The position numbers and the translations under genes were made by a program. Shown here one piece after another: positions 1 to 6,190 of a DNA stretch of 9,468 bases. Position 1 is the stretch's first letter, and each line of letters begins with the position of its first letter. Under the pieces are notes generated by a model. It ran no database searches. It was not told where the DNA came from and saw only the letters and a program-made list of their open reading frames with translations. The DNA is taken from contig CAMDOP010000115.1 in the NCBI GenBank assembly GCA_945903675.1, forward strand, positions 1 to 9,468, read 5' to 3'. This DNA comes from Crenothrix polyspora. Its GTDB lineage: Bacteria; Pseudomonadota; Gammaproteobacteria; Methylococcales; Methylomonadaceae.

Positions 1-204
1 TGAAATTGGATTAACCGTAACTGCCAGACAGAAACTTGTTGGGGTTTTATTTGCAAACAGGCATCGAGCGACCAGCAATTTCCGCAGGATGACAGCATCA
101 AATAAAAGCCCTATCATTATGCTGCCAAAACTGTGCGGTAAAGTCCACCCGAGAAGGGCGATCATATGTATCTGGCAGAAAGCTGGAATTAACAGTTTTT
201 TCAT
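1..204 (-). CDS. Possible partial hydrophobic ORF at left edge
   Basis: A reading frame stays open on the minus strand from an ATG at 202-204 to the window edge (68 codons without a stop). The translation begins MKKLLIPAFCQIHMIALLGW and stays rich in Leu, Ile and Phe for about 50 residues, as in a membrane segment. I do not recognise a family. There is no clear ribosome binding site. The ATG overlaps the TGA (201-203) of another short hydrophobic frame running from 281 to 201, so this could be a translationally coupled pair, or one membrane gene broken by a frameshift. It may also be a chance ORF; the sequence left of the window would decide. Confidence 0.25.
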   Translation of the reverse strand, partial: MKKLLIPAFCQIHMIALLGWTLPHSFGSIMIGLLFDAVILRKLLVARCLFANKTPTSFCLAVTVNPIS

Positions 205-329
205 AAAATGGACAATACACCAGATAACGCAAAGACCATTGCAATAGCCAACCTATGGCTCAATAAGATGTTATTAATAGCTTAGGATTAATTGTTGCTT
301 GTGTTATTACAATTTTACGAATACTTAGC

Positions 330-350
330 AGTATTTGCATGCAATATACT
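330..350. promoter_or_regulatory. Near-perfect dyad around TTGCATGCAA
   Basis: The 10-bp palindrome TTGCATGCAA (335-344) is flanked by AGTAT on the left and ATACT on the right, with one extra base on the right. This gives a dyad of about 20 bp in the gene-free stretch 205-439. It has the shape of an operator for a dimeric regulator, but no promoter can be assigned to it and it lies beyond the 3' end of the DUF1993 gene. Nothing else in 205-439 is interpretable. Confidence 0.25.
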
Positions 351-439
351 GGTGTAAATAATGTATGGCGTTGTAGCCCATCTACGTGAAACCGGACAAT
401 CTTTTGTACAGCTTATAGATTGAGTCTAACCCAATACGG

Positions 440-949
440 TTAATAGACCCCCATAAAATCTCCCTTGCCGACTTCCAGACCATTGTGCCTCAAAATCGCA
501 TAGGCAGTAGTGACATGAAAGAAAAATTGCGGCAAGCCGTAGGTTGATAAATAGGTATGACCGACTAATCTTTTCTCTTTTGGTGTATCCGGACGTAACA
601 CGATTTCACGCGTTTCGCTGCCTTCGAATTGCGCGGGTGTTAGACTGTCAATAAACAATAAGGCCTTGCTAATACGTTCCTGCAACTCAGCAAAGCTCTG
701 TTCATTGATGTCATATGCAGTGACCTCAACACCTGTCAGTCTTGCTGACACACTGATTGCGAAATCGGTGGCGATTTGAACTTGGCGGCTCAAGGGGAAC
801 ATATCAGGGAACAGTCGTGCATCCAGCAATATTTTCTGATCAAATTTTTTCTCGGTGGCAAGTGCTTCAGCCTTAGTTAAAATAGCGCTGAGGCTGTTCA
901 ATAGCTGTTTGAAAACGGGTACTGACGAGGTGTACATATAAGGAGACAT
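440..949 (-). CDS. DUF1993 family protein
   Basis: This 169-residue protein matches the DUF1993 family over its whole length. The N-terminus has the family's pattern of a hydrophobic helix followed by xxLxxLxxILxKAEA (here around residues 10-28). The middle has the LFPDMFPLxRQVQIATDFA stretch (about 46-64), and the C-terminus has the conserved YGLPQFFFHVTTAYAILRHNG segment (about 137-157) before a final GDFMG. The length is normal for the family. It is a predicted cytosolic all-helical protein; members are thought to resemble the DinB-like four-helix fold, and their biochemical role is unknown. The start is the ATG at 947-949, which fits the family N-terminus although no strong Shine-Dalgarno precedes it. 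It appears monocistronic. A weak promoter (TTGTAT, 16 bp, TGTAAT on the minus strand) lies just upstream. Confidence 0.85.
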   Translation of the reverse strand: MSPYMYTSSVPVFKQLLNSLSAILTKAEALATEKKFDQKILLDARLFPDMFPLSRQVQIATDFAISVSARLTGVEVTAYDINEQSFAELQERISKALLFIDSLTPAQFEGSETREIVLRPDTPKEKRLVGHTYLSTYGLPQFFFHVTTAYAILRHNGLEVGKGDFMGVY

Positions 950-1045
950 GAAGTTTTCTCGGTTAATTGATTACAGTTATTGACCCACCCCATACAACTT
1001 TCTATTTGAGTGGATATAAACTATTGTAGAGTAAAATTAAAAATG

Positions 1046-1069
1046 AAGCTTAGCATTAATTCCTAGCTT
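1046..1069 (+). repeat. 24-bp dispersed repeat, copy 1
   Basis: A 24-bp sequence starting AAGCTTAGCATTAATTC recurs at 6880-6903 with 21 of 24 positions identical. The bases that follow here are a degraded version of the palindromic element that begins at 6897. Copy 1 lies just upstream of the IS30 stub and is probably the remnant of one more member of that repeat family. Confidence 0.5.
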
Positions 1070-1168
1070 AGATTCAACTAACAAGTGCAATTCATTTTTA
1101 ACAGGAAAGAAAGTGGTTAGCTGATATAGTTCAGGGCTTTTTCAATCCGACCAAAGATGAGGAAGCTT

Positions 1169-1348
1169 ATGAAAGGCTATAAACAGCTAACCAAGATACA
1201 AAGAGACCAGATTGAGTTATTAAAGAAAGCAGATATGAAGCAAAAAGACATCGCTTTGATCATAGGGGTGTCAGGCTCAGCCCTTAGCAGGGAGTTGAGT
1301 CGCAATACCGGAAAGCGTGGTTATCGACCTGAGCAAGCTAACCTTTAA
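1169..1348 (+). pseudogene. IS30-family transposase, N-terminal remnant
   Basis: The protein reads MKGYKQLTKIQRDQIELLKK, followed by a helix-turn-helix (KQKDIALIIGVSGSALSREL) and then NTGKRGYRPEQA. This is the N-terminal DNA-binding region of IS30-type transposases, ending in the typical GYRPxxA motif. It stops after about 59 residues, whereas complete IS30 transposases exceed 300 residues and carry a C-terminal DDE catalytic domain, which is absent here. The ATG at 1169 is preferred over the one at 1157 because AGGAAG (1160-1165) lies in front of it at a suitable distance and because MKGYKQLT matches the family start better. No paired IS ends or target duplication are visible. It is a decayed insertion remnant; a function as a stand-alone DNA-binding peptide is possible but unsupported. 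Confidence 0.75.
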
Positions 1349-1380
1349 TAATTGGGCTAATAACAATTACTTTCCGCTAA

Positions 1381-1562
1381 TGGGACAATCAAGGGGCATC
1401 TTAAAATATAATTCCCTTAAATCAGCTACTTTTTAGCCTTACTAAGGTATTTTTAAAGGTGAATTTTTTAGTTTAACCGATGATGTCTAAGCGTGTTTTT
1501 AGGTATAAAAACGACTTGCTTTGTTGCAGTTATTTATTCTCAACTGCCCCACCAATGTCCCA
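1381..1562. repeat. Imperfect 18-bp inverted repeats 145 bp apart
   Basis: TGGGACAATCAAGGGGCA (1381-1398) is mirrored by the reverse complement of 1545-1562, TGGGACATTGGTGGGGCA, with 14 of 18 positions identical. The 146 bp between them are AT-rich and contain no usable reading frame. The arrangement resembles the ends of an internally deleted insertion sequence lying between the IS30 stub and the tRNA terminator. No target-site duplication is obvious, so identity as a mobile element is uncertain. Confidence 0.4.
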
Positions 1563-1580
1563 CGATAAATTTTAGACAAT

Positions 1581-1611
1581 AAAAAAGGCCTTCGTTTTCA
1601 CGTAAGACCTT
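1581..1611 (-). terminator. Intrinsic terminator of the tRNA operon
   Basis: On the minus strand AAGGTCTT pairs with AAGGCCTT (8 bp, one G-T pair). Above a single bulged A, CGT pairs with ACG over a GAAA loop. The stem runs straight into a T-tract. It starts 8 bp past the encoded CCA end of tRNA-Lys, so it should end the tRNA-Ser/tRNA-Lys transcript. Confidence 0.85.
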
Positions 1612-1619
1612 GATTTATT

Positions 1620-1695
1620 TGGTGGGGTGTCGGGGGTTCGAACCCCGGACCTATGGATTAAGAGTCCACTGCTCTACCAGCTGAGCTAACACCCC
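1620..1695 (-). tRNA. tRNA-Lys (anticodon CUU)
   Basis: A complete cloverleaf of 76 nt. The acceptor stem GGGGTGT pairs with ACACCCC, the D arm is GCTC...GAGC, and the anticodon stem GTGGA/TCCAT carries the loop CTCTTAA with anticodon CTT. The T arm is CGGGG-TTCGAAC-CCCCG, the discriminator base is A, and CCA is encoded in the DNA. It reads AAG codons. It is the second gene of a two-tRNA unit, with 9 bp between it and tRNA-Ser. Confidence 0.97.
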
Positions 1696-1704
1696 AAATA
1701 TTAA

Positions 1705-1792
1705 TGGCGGAGAAAGAGGGGTTCGAACCCTCGATACGTTACCGTATACACACTTTCCAGGCGTGCGCCTTCGACCACTCGGCCATCTCTCC
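1705..1792 (-). tRNA. tRNA-Ser (anticodon GGA)
   Basis: A class II tRNA of 88 nt. The acceptor stem GGAGAGA pairs with TTTCTCC (one G-T pair). The anticodon loop CTGGAAA gives GGA, which reads UCC and UCU. The long variable arm has the stem ATACG/CGTAT with a GTAA loop, as expected for serine tRNAs. The T arm is GAGGG-TTCGAAC-CCCTC, the discriminator is G, and CCA is encoded. It is transcribed ahead of tRNA-Lys. Confidence 0.97.
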
Positions 1793-1805
1793 TAGATTGT
1801 TTGTC

Positions 1806-1858
1806 ATAGAGTGACTTTGACAATCAACAAGGATAGTCGAGATCACTCTATCTTGCAA
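1806..1858 (-). promoter_or_regulatory. Candidate tRNA promoter with flanking inverted repeat
   Basis: On the minus strand, TTGCAA (1853-1858), a 17-bp spacer and TATCCT (1830-1835) form a plausible sigma-70 promoter about 40 bp ahead of tRNA-Ser. A perfect 9-bp inverted repeat, ATAGAGTGA/TCACTCTAT (1806-1814 and 1843-1851), surrounds the -10 box. One arm lies inside the -35/-10 spacer, so the dyad could be an operator or a hairpin. The region also separates the uup stop from the tRNAs, and no uup terminator is seen. Confidence 0.4.
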
Positions 1859-1870
1859 CGAATTTTTAAC

Positions 1871-3775
1871 CTAAATCTCTTCTGTTAGCGCTTCTAAAGC
1901 ATTCCAACGGGCATACACTTGCTCTAAATTCACCTCTATAGCCTTCAGCTCATCTAACGTCTTTGCTATTGCTAAAGGCTCTTTTTTATAAAAGCCTGAT
2001 GAGCTGATTTGCAACGTTAATGCTGCTTGCTTAGCTTCTAACTCATCAATCATATCCGGCAATTTATTCAGCTCTTGTTGATCTTTAAAACTCAACTTCT
2101 TTTTTTTAGCATTGCTAGACATTTCTTGTTTAACAGCCGGCTCTGCTTTCTTAACTGCAACCACTGGTTTACTAGACTCAGTTTGTTCGACATAACTCAT
2201 CCAGTCAGTATAACCACCGACAAATTCATCAACATCACCTGAACCTGTTAGCACATAAACACTGGTGACCACATTATCAAGAAAGGCACGGTCATGACTT
2301 ACCAGTAATAAAGTACCATCATAATTTACCAACTTTTCTTCTAATAACTCTAGTGTTTCTAGATCCAAGTCATTGGTAGGTTCATCCATGACTATAAGAT
2401 TAGCAGGCTTAGTAAATAATCGTGCCAGTAATAATCGATTTTTTTCACCACCCGATAAACTTTTAACCGGCGACCTTGCACTGGCAGGTGCAAATAAAAA
2501 GTCACCTAAATAAGACATAACGTGACGTTTATTGCCTGCTATTTCGACAAAGTCATTACCGTCAGCAACAGTATCAGCAACCGTCAAATTAGGATCTAGT
2601 TGATCACGCAATTGGTCAAAATAAGCAATTTCAAGTTTAGTACCCTGATCTACGACACCGCTATTAGGCTCTATCTGTTTTAATAAAAGTTTTAGCAGCG
2701 TTGATTTACCCGCGCCATTAGCACCAATTAAACCAATCTTATCTCCGCGCTGAATTAAGGTAGAAAAATGATTAATAATTTGTCTATCGCCGTAACCAAA
2801 ACAAATATCATCGACTTCGATAACCTTTTTACCTGAAGCATCACCTTTTTCTAGAGCTAATCTAGCAGTACCTTGTTGTAGGCGACGCTGTGCTCGTTCA
2901 TTACGTAATTTTTCTAAAGCTCTAACACGCCCTTCATTTCGTGTGCGACGCGCTTTTACACCTTGTCTGATCCAAACCTCTTCTTCTGCTAATTTTTTAT
3001 CAAACTCGGCATTTTGATTCGCCTCATCTTCAAGAGCTGCGGCTTTACGGGTTAAGTAGTCATCATAATTACCCGCCCATGACACTAAGTTGCCGCGATC
3101 CAAATCAACAATTCGTGTCGCTAATTTTTGCAAGAATGATCGATCATGGGTCACAAATAACACAGCGCCTTGAAAGTTAAGTAATTGCTCTTCCAACCAA
3201 AGAATACTTTCAAAATCGAGATGATTGGTAGGCTCATCAAGCAGCAGCACTTCAGGTTCGATCACTAAAGCACGCGCTAAGGCAACTCGTCGTTTCCAAC
3301 CACCCGACAAACTATTAATTTTTAAGTCACCTGGCAAGTCTAACTTGGTTAAAGTATTTTCAACACGTTGCTGAAAATGCCAGCCATTATGTGCTTCAAG
3401 CTTATGTTGTAAGTCACCCATTTCATTTAAGGCTTTTTCGTCATCATAATCCATTGACAAGGTCAGCGCATGGTAACGAGTAATCCATTCCCCTAACTCA
3501 CCTAGTCCACTTGCAACGGCATCATAGATAGTCGCATCATCTGGAAGATCAGGAGATTGCTCCAGCCACGCCAATCTCAATTCAGGTTGACGCCAAATAT
3601 CACCATGATCAGGTAAAACATTACCTGCTATGATTTTCATTAAGGTAGATTTACCTTCACCATTACGGCCTAGTAAACCTACTCGTTCACCGGCATCTAG
3701 CTGGAAATCAGCATTTTTTAATAAAGCATGGGTACCATAAGCAATGGAAATGTTAGATAAACGTAATAAAGGCAT
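1871..3775 (-). CDS. uup: ABC-F ATPase Uup
   Basis: At 634 residues this is full length for Uup, and it is collinear with the E. coli protein. It is a soluble tandem ATPase of the ABC-F family, without membrane segments, that acts on the ribosome. Family members bind near the tRNA exit site and modulate translation, and uup mutants show raised transposon excision. First nucleotide-binding domain: Walker A GRNGEGKST (36-44), signature LSGGW (156-160), Walker B LLLDEPTNHLD (177-187), switch His210. The linker (about 240-315) carries the family motif KARRTRNEGRVRAL. Second domain: Walker A GANGAGKST (351-359), signature LSGGE (440-444), Walker B VMDEPTNDLD (462-471), His494. A lysine-rich hinge (about 541-561) leads into the C-terminal coiled-coil region (about 565-632) that distinguishes Uup from other ABC-F proteins. 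It starts with ATG without an obvious Shine-Dalgarno. Confidence 0.96.
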   Translation of the reverse strand: MPLLRLSNISIAYGTHALLKNADFQLDAGERVGLLGRNGEGKSTLMKIIAGNVLPDHGDIWRQPELRLAWLEQSPDLPDDATIYDAVASGLGELGEWITRYHALTLSMDYDDEKALNEMGDLQHKLEAHNGWHFQQRVENTLTKLDLPGDLKINSLSGGWKRRVALARALVIEPEVLLLDEPTNHLDFESILWLEEQLLNFQGAVLFVTHDRSFLQKLATRIVDLDRGNLVSWAGNYDDYLTRKAAALEDEANQNAEFDKKLAEEEVWIRQGVKARRTRNEGRVRALEKLRNERAQRRLQQGTARLALEKGDASGKKVIEVDDICFGYGDRQIINHFSTLIQRGDKIGLIGANGAGKSTLLKLLLKQIEPNSGVVDQGTKLEIAYFDQLRDQLDPNLTVADTVADGNDFVEIAGNKRHVMSYLGDFLFAPASARSPVKSLSGGEKNRLLLARLFTKPANLIVMDEPTNDLDLETLELLEEKLVNYDGTLLLVSHDRAFLDNVVTSVYVLTGSGDVDEFVGGYTDWMSYVEQTESSKPVVAVKKAEPAVKQEMSSNAKKKKLSFKDQQELNKLPDMIDELEAKQAALTLQISSSGFYKKEPLAIAKTLDELKAIEVNLEQVYARWNALEALTEEI

Positions 3776-3813
3776 TTTAGAATTTAGAGTTGAGGATAAA
3801 GAGTTTCGACCAT

Positions 3814-3841
3814 ATTATATAGAATAATAATGACGACTTGA
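3814..3841 (-). promoter_or_regulatory. Possible uup -10 element
   Basis: A consensus TATAAT (3814-3819 on the minus strand) lies about 40 bp ahead of the uup start. The -35 region 16-17 bp further upstream (around TCAAGT) is poor, so only the -10 box is persuasive. Confidence 0.3.
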
Positions 3842-3980
3842 TTATAAAGTGACAAATAGCTGCTAATTTAAGTTATTGCCTCTATCATTAGTCGACAATC
3901 GCTTACAAAGAAAAACATGAAAGATGACTGATTTGGTCATATAAACAGCCATACGCTTAATGAAGTGAAGGCTGCTTATG

Positions 3981-4193
3981 TGGCTACCCACTTAAGACGG
4001 GACAAGTAGCTGTGTGGGTTGGGCTGCATGCTTTTCGCAACCCAACTTATTCTCGACATCAATGTTGGGTTAACGATAGAGCCGTTAGCCCAACCTACTG
4101 CAACTTAACCCTTCGCCTTTTGCCTGCTTTTAAAAGAACCCTGTCTAAAAGTGAACGATTAAGCTAAATTATCCCGTCTTAAATTAGTCGCCA
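3981..4193. mobile_element. MITE-like element A with 24-bp terminal inverted repeats
   Basis: The left end TGGCTACCCACTTAAGACGG (3981 onward, 24 bp) matches the reverse complement of the right end (4170-4193), sharing TGGC-AC--A-TTAAGACGGGA-A. The element is 213 bp and has no reading frame. Its right half (about 4105-4193, including a CTGTCTAAAAGTGAACGA stretch) is closely similar to the right half of element B at 4841-5045, so the two belong to one family. Their central parts differ: here the middle is occupied by a separate TTGGG-type repeat. It ends 11 bp beyond the stop codon of the Fae-like gene. No transposase of matching specificity is visible. It accounts for most of the gene-free stretch 3776-4204. 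Confidence 0.65.
4014..4098. repeat. Nested TTGGG double-hairpin repeat
   Basis: The outer arms GTGGGTTGGGCTGCATG and GTAGGTTGGGCTAACGG are in inverted orientation. Between them are CGCAACCCAAC (4036-4046) and GTTGGGTTAACG (4064-4075). It folds as two neighbouring hairpins, GGGTTG/CAACCC and GTTGGG..CGTTAgCCCAAC. I know this GTAGGTTGGGCTAACG pattern as a dispersed intergenic repeat of proteobacterial genomes. Here it lies inside element A, which suggests a nested insertion. Confidence 0.6.
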
Positions 4194-4204
4194 TTAAAGA
4201 CAAA

Positions 4205-4756
4205 CTACCATTGAGATTCGCCAGTCTCTGGATCATACATCTCATGCACAATTTTATGACGATTAGCTATCAACTCTTCGATACTTGGTGAGTTGGTCAT
4301 CGCGCGTGATATAGCAATCTTCATGGCTTCATAATTAGTACGATATAAATCTTTACGATCGACATCAGGATTAGCGGCACATTCAGGCGCAATCCATAAC
4401 ATGGCTATAATACATAAATCATTCGCTTGATCCTTAGGTATTACACCCTCGATAACACTATCAAGCACCGCATCAGCAACGGCTGATTGTACTGGACCAC
4501 CGAATAAATTTACATAAGCACTCGATTTAATCGTTACTTTTGGAACGATGATCGTAGCAGGCTTTACTTGCTGATTAGTTGCACGAATAGCAAACATACG
4601 CGTATGGCCTTCAGTTTGCCCCATCAACGTTGCAAACGCATTACCAGCAGGGCCTTTAACACTCCCGATTAATATTTCAGGCATAGCATCCGTACCCTGA
4701 CCATCACTTGCAAACACGGTTGCTTCGCCGGTTCTAAACCAAATTGTATCTGACAT
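4205..4756 (-). CDS. Formaldehyde-activating enzyme (Fae) homologue
   Basis: This 183-residue cytosolic protein is homologous to Fae, which condenses formaldehyde with tetrahydromethanopterin in methylotrophs. Family landmarks in order: GEA (10-12), LIGSVKGPAGNAFA (29-42), GHT (50-52), KPATIIVPKVTIKS (65-78), FGGPVQSAVADAV (85-97), EGVIPKDQANDL (103-114) and YEAMKIAISRAM (142-153). Canonical Fae has AHID before the LI(I)G strand, with the catalytic His (His17 in Methylorubrum); here the aligned residues are A24-M25-P26-E27, so that His is Met. A two- to four-residue insertion precedes it, and the C-terminal tail (about 155-183) differs from canonical Fae. It is therefore probably a Fae paralogue without the standard reaction; binding or sensing of a C1 compound is conceivable. 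The start is well supported by TAGGAA 6 nt upstream. It lies between TIR elements A and B. Confidence 0.88.
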   Translation of the reverse strand: MSDTIWFRTGEATVFASDGQGTDAMPEILIGSVKGPAGNAFATLMGQTEGHTRMFAIRATNQQVKPATIIVPKVTIKSSAYVNLFGGPVQSAVADAVLDSVIEGVIPKDQANDLCIIAMLWIAPECAANPDVDRKDLYRTNYEAMKIAISRAMTNSPSIEELIANRHKIVHEMYDPETGESQW

Positions 4757-4840
4757 TAAAAGTTCCTAAGTAGAGTATAAAAGACGTCATTCTATGATGT
4801 ATGCCTGATAGCGGCAATAGCTATGCCCAAGTAAAACTTA

Positions 4841-5045
4841 TGGCTAGTAACTTAAGCCGAGACAGCTTGAGTGCAGACGAAAGGCAAAGGACGAAAGATT
4901 AAGCCTAAGAGGCTAGTAAATTAAGCTAGAACAGATACTAGGATAACTTTTCGCCCTTAACCTTTCGCCCTTTGTCTGCACTTAGGAGAGCGCTGTCTAA
5001 AAGTGAACGACTAAGCTAAAATGTCCCCTCTTAAGTTGGTAGCCA
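4841..5045. mobile_element. MITE-like element B with 24-bp terminal inverted repeats
   Basis: The left end TGGCTAGTAACTTAAGCCGA (4841-4864) mirrors the right end at 5022-5045, whose reverse complement is TGGCTACCAACTTAAGAGGG and onward. A second inner inverted repeat follows: GTGCAGACGAAAGGCAAAGG (4871-4890) against GTGCAGACAAAGGGCGAAAG, the reverse complement of the segment around 4963-4982. The element is therefore largely self-complementary over its 205 bp. A third TIR-like motif, GGCTAGTAAATTAAG, lies inside at 4911-4925. It ends 3 bp from the mepA stop codon and fills nearly all of the gap between mepA and the Fae-like gene. There is no coding capacity. It could fold when transcribed and affect read-through. 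Confidence 0.68.
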
Positions 5046-5048
5046 AAC

Positions 5049-5900
5049 TTATTCTTTAAGCACGCTATCACAAAGTTTGGGCAATACCAGTTCTGCGGGC
5101 GTAACTTTCGTAGGAACGGGGTGTTTGGCTTCTTCACTAAACCACCAATCTAAACCAGCATCACATCCATTACCTAGCGGTAAAGGCTCTTGCGCTAGAC
5201 AAGCAATGCTGTTTTGCGGACATTTTAGGCGCACATGAAAATGATCATCATGTTTCCACCAAGGTCTTATTTTTCTTAACCAGTCTTCACTCGCATAACG
5301 ATGACAAAGCTCACGCTTTATACTTGGATTAACAAAAACACGATCAACTTCAGGCATATTCGCAGCAATAGATAGCACTTTTTCATTAGCAAGCGACCAT
5401 TGCTTATAATCTAAGGTATCCGTTGTTCCTATCAACACAGATGGCGCACTCAAGGTTTCTCTATCGCTAACGCTTAGGATGTGACTTTCTGCCTGTTTCG
5501 ATAACAAAAACCAAATATCAACATCCAATCCCGATTGATGACTGCGATGTCCACTTAAGGTAGGTCCACCTCTTGGCTGACCCAAGTCACCAATCAATAA
5601 CACACCTAAATGCTGATGGCTTGCAACTTGTCCTAAATGTTCAATAAATTGTTTTAAATCAGGATGACCAAAAGATCGCTTTCTTGATAATCGCATCATC
5701 TGAAAGCCACTACCATTGATAGGCAGCGAAACCGCTCCGCTTACACAGCCCGCAGTATATGAACCTATACTTTGTGCATTTCCGCTGTAGATCGAAGGCT
5801 TAGTTACCTTAGCCCATTGTTCCGCTAAAGAAGACGCATTACATTCGGTCATTAAGCCCAAAGTTAAACAACTCATTAAGACCATTAAAACTTTTAACAC
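5049..5900 (-). CDS. mepA: Penicillin-insensitive murein endopeptidase MepA
   Basis: MepA is a periplasmic zinc peptidase (peptidase family M74) that cleaves D-Ala-meso-DAP cross-links in peptidoglycan. The 283-residue protein starts with a signal peptide: Lys3, a hydrophobic core to about residue 17, and likely cleavage after NAS near 23. The metal site is GHRSHQSGLDVDIWF (117-131), with His121 and Asp128 matching zinc ligands His113 and Asp120 of the E. coli enzyme, plus HDDHFHVRL (217-225), where His222 matches His211. Six cysteines (52, 199, 227, 234, 246, 277) reproduce the spacing of the three E. coli disulfides. All key residues are present, so it should be active. The start codon is GTG, preceded by AGGTG at 5 nt. 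It is transcribed away from the 20-bp repeat array and is separated from the Fae-like gene by element B. Confidence 0.95.
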   Translation of the reverse strand: MLKVLMVLMSCLTLGLMTECNASSLAEQWAKVTKPSIYSGNAQSIGSYTAGCVSGAVSLPINGSGFQMMRLSRKRSFGHPDLKQFIEHLGQVASHQHLGVLLIGDLGQPRGGPTLSGHRSHQSGLDVDIWFLLSKQAESHILSVSDRETLSAPSVLIGTTDTLDYKQWSLANEKVLSIAANMPEVDRVFVNPSIKRELCHRYASEDWLRKIRPWWKHDDHFHVRLKCPQNSIACLAQEPLPLGNGCDAGLDWWFSEEAKHPVPTKVTPAELVLPKLCDSVLKE

Positions 5901-6190
5901 GCAGACACCTAGATAACCACAAAGAAACAGTTTGGATATTTTACACTAGCGATTAGATATAAGTATTAATCCTTGCCTAAGTCATCGCATGAAATGAACT
6001 TGAATTATTGGGCATCCAACATGAAAAAAGTGCAACAACTGATGTTCTTCACTGCCCACAGTTAAGTTCTAGTCCGGTGAATAGGTTTATGCAGGTGGTG
6101 AGTGTGAATAAGTAGATGTCGATCGTAATGTTATTTATCGGGAATGATAACATTGTGGTAATGGCCGGTAGGCGGGTCACACTGAAGCTC
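5901..6190. other. Gene-free region upstream of mepA with one hairpin
   Basis: No reading frame of note lies here. It should contain the mepA promoter; TAAAAT on the minus strand near 5940 is a possible -10, without a good -35. An 8-bp inverted repeat, AATGTTAT/ATAACATT (6127-6134 and 6147-6154), could form a hairpin but has no T-tract, so it is not a terminator. TGATGTTCTTCACTGC near 6040 resembles a degenerate unit of the neighbouring array. Confidence 0.4.

Noticed and set aside
1448..1462. 15-bp identity (TATTTTTAAAGGTGA) with 9020-9034
   Set aside because: It is AT-rich and short, and the flanks do not align. A chance match of this kind is plausible in a window of this composition.
6127..6154. 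Intrinsic terminator at the AATGTTAT/ATAACATT hairpin
   Set aside because: Neither side has a T-tract, and no gene ends nearby; mepA starts on the other side and runs away from it.
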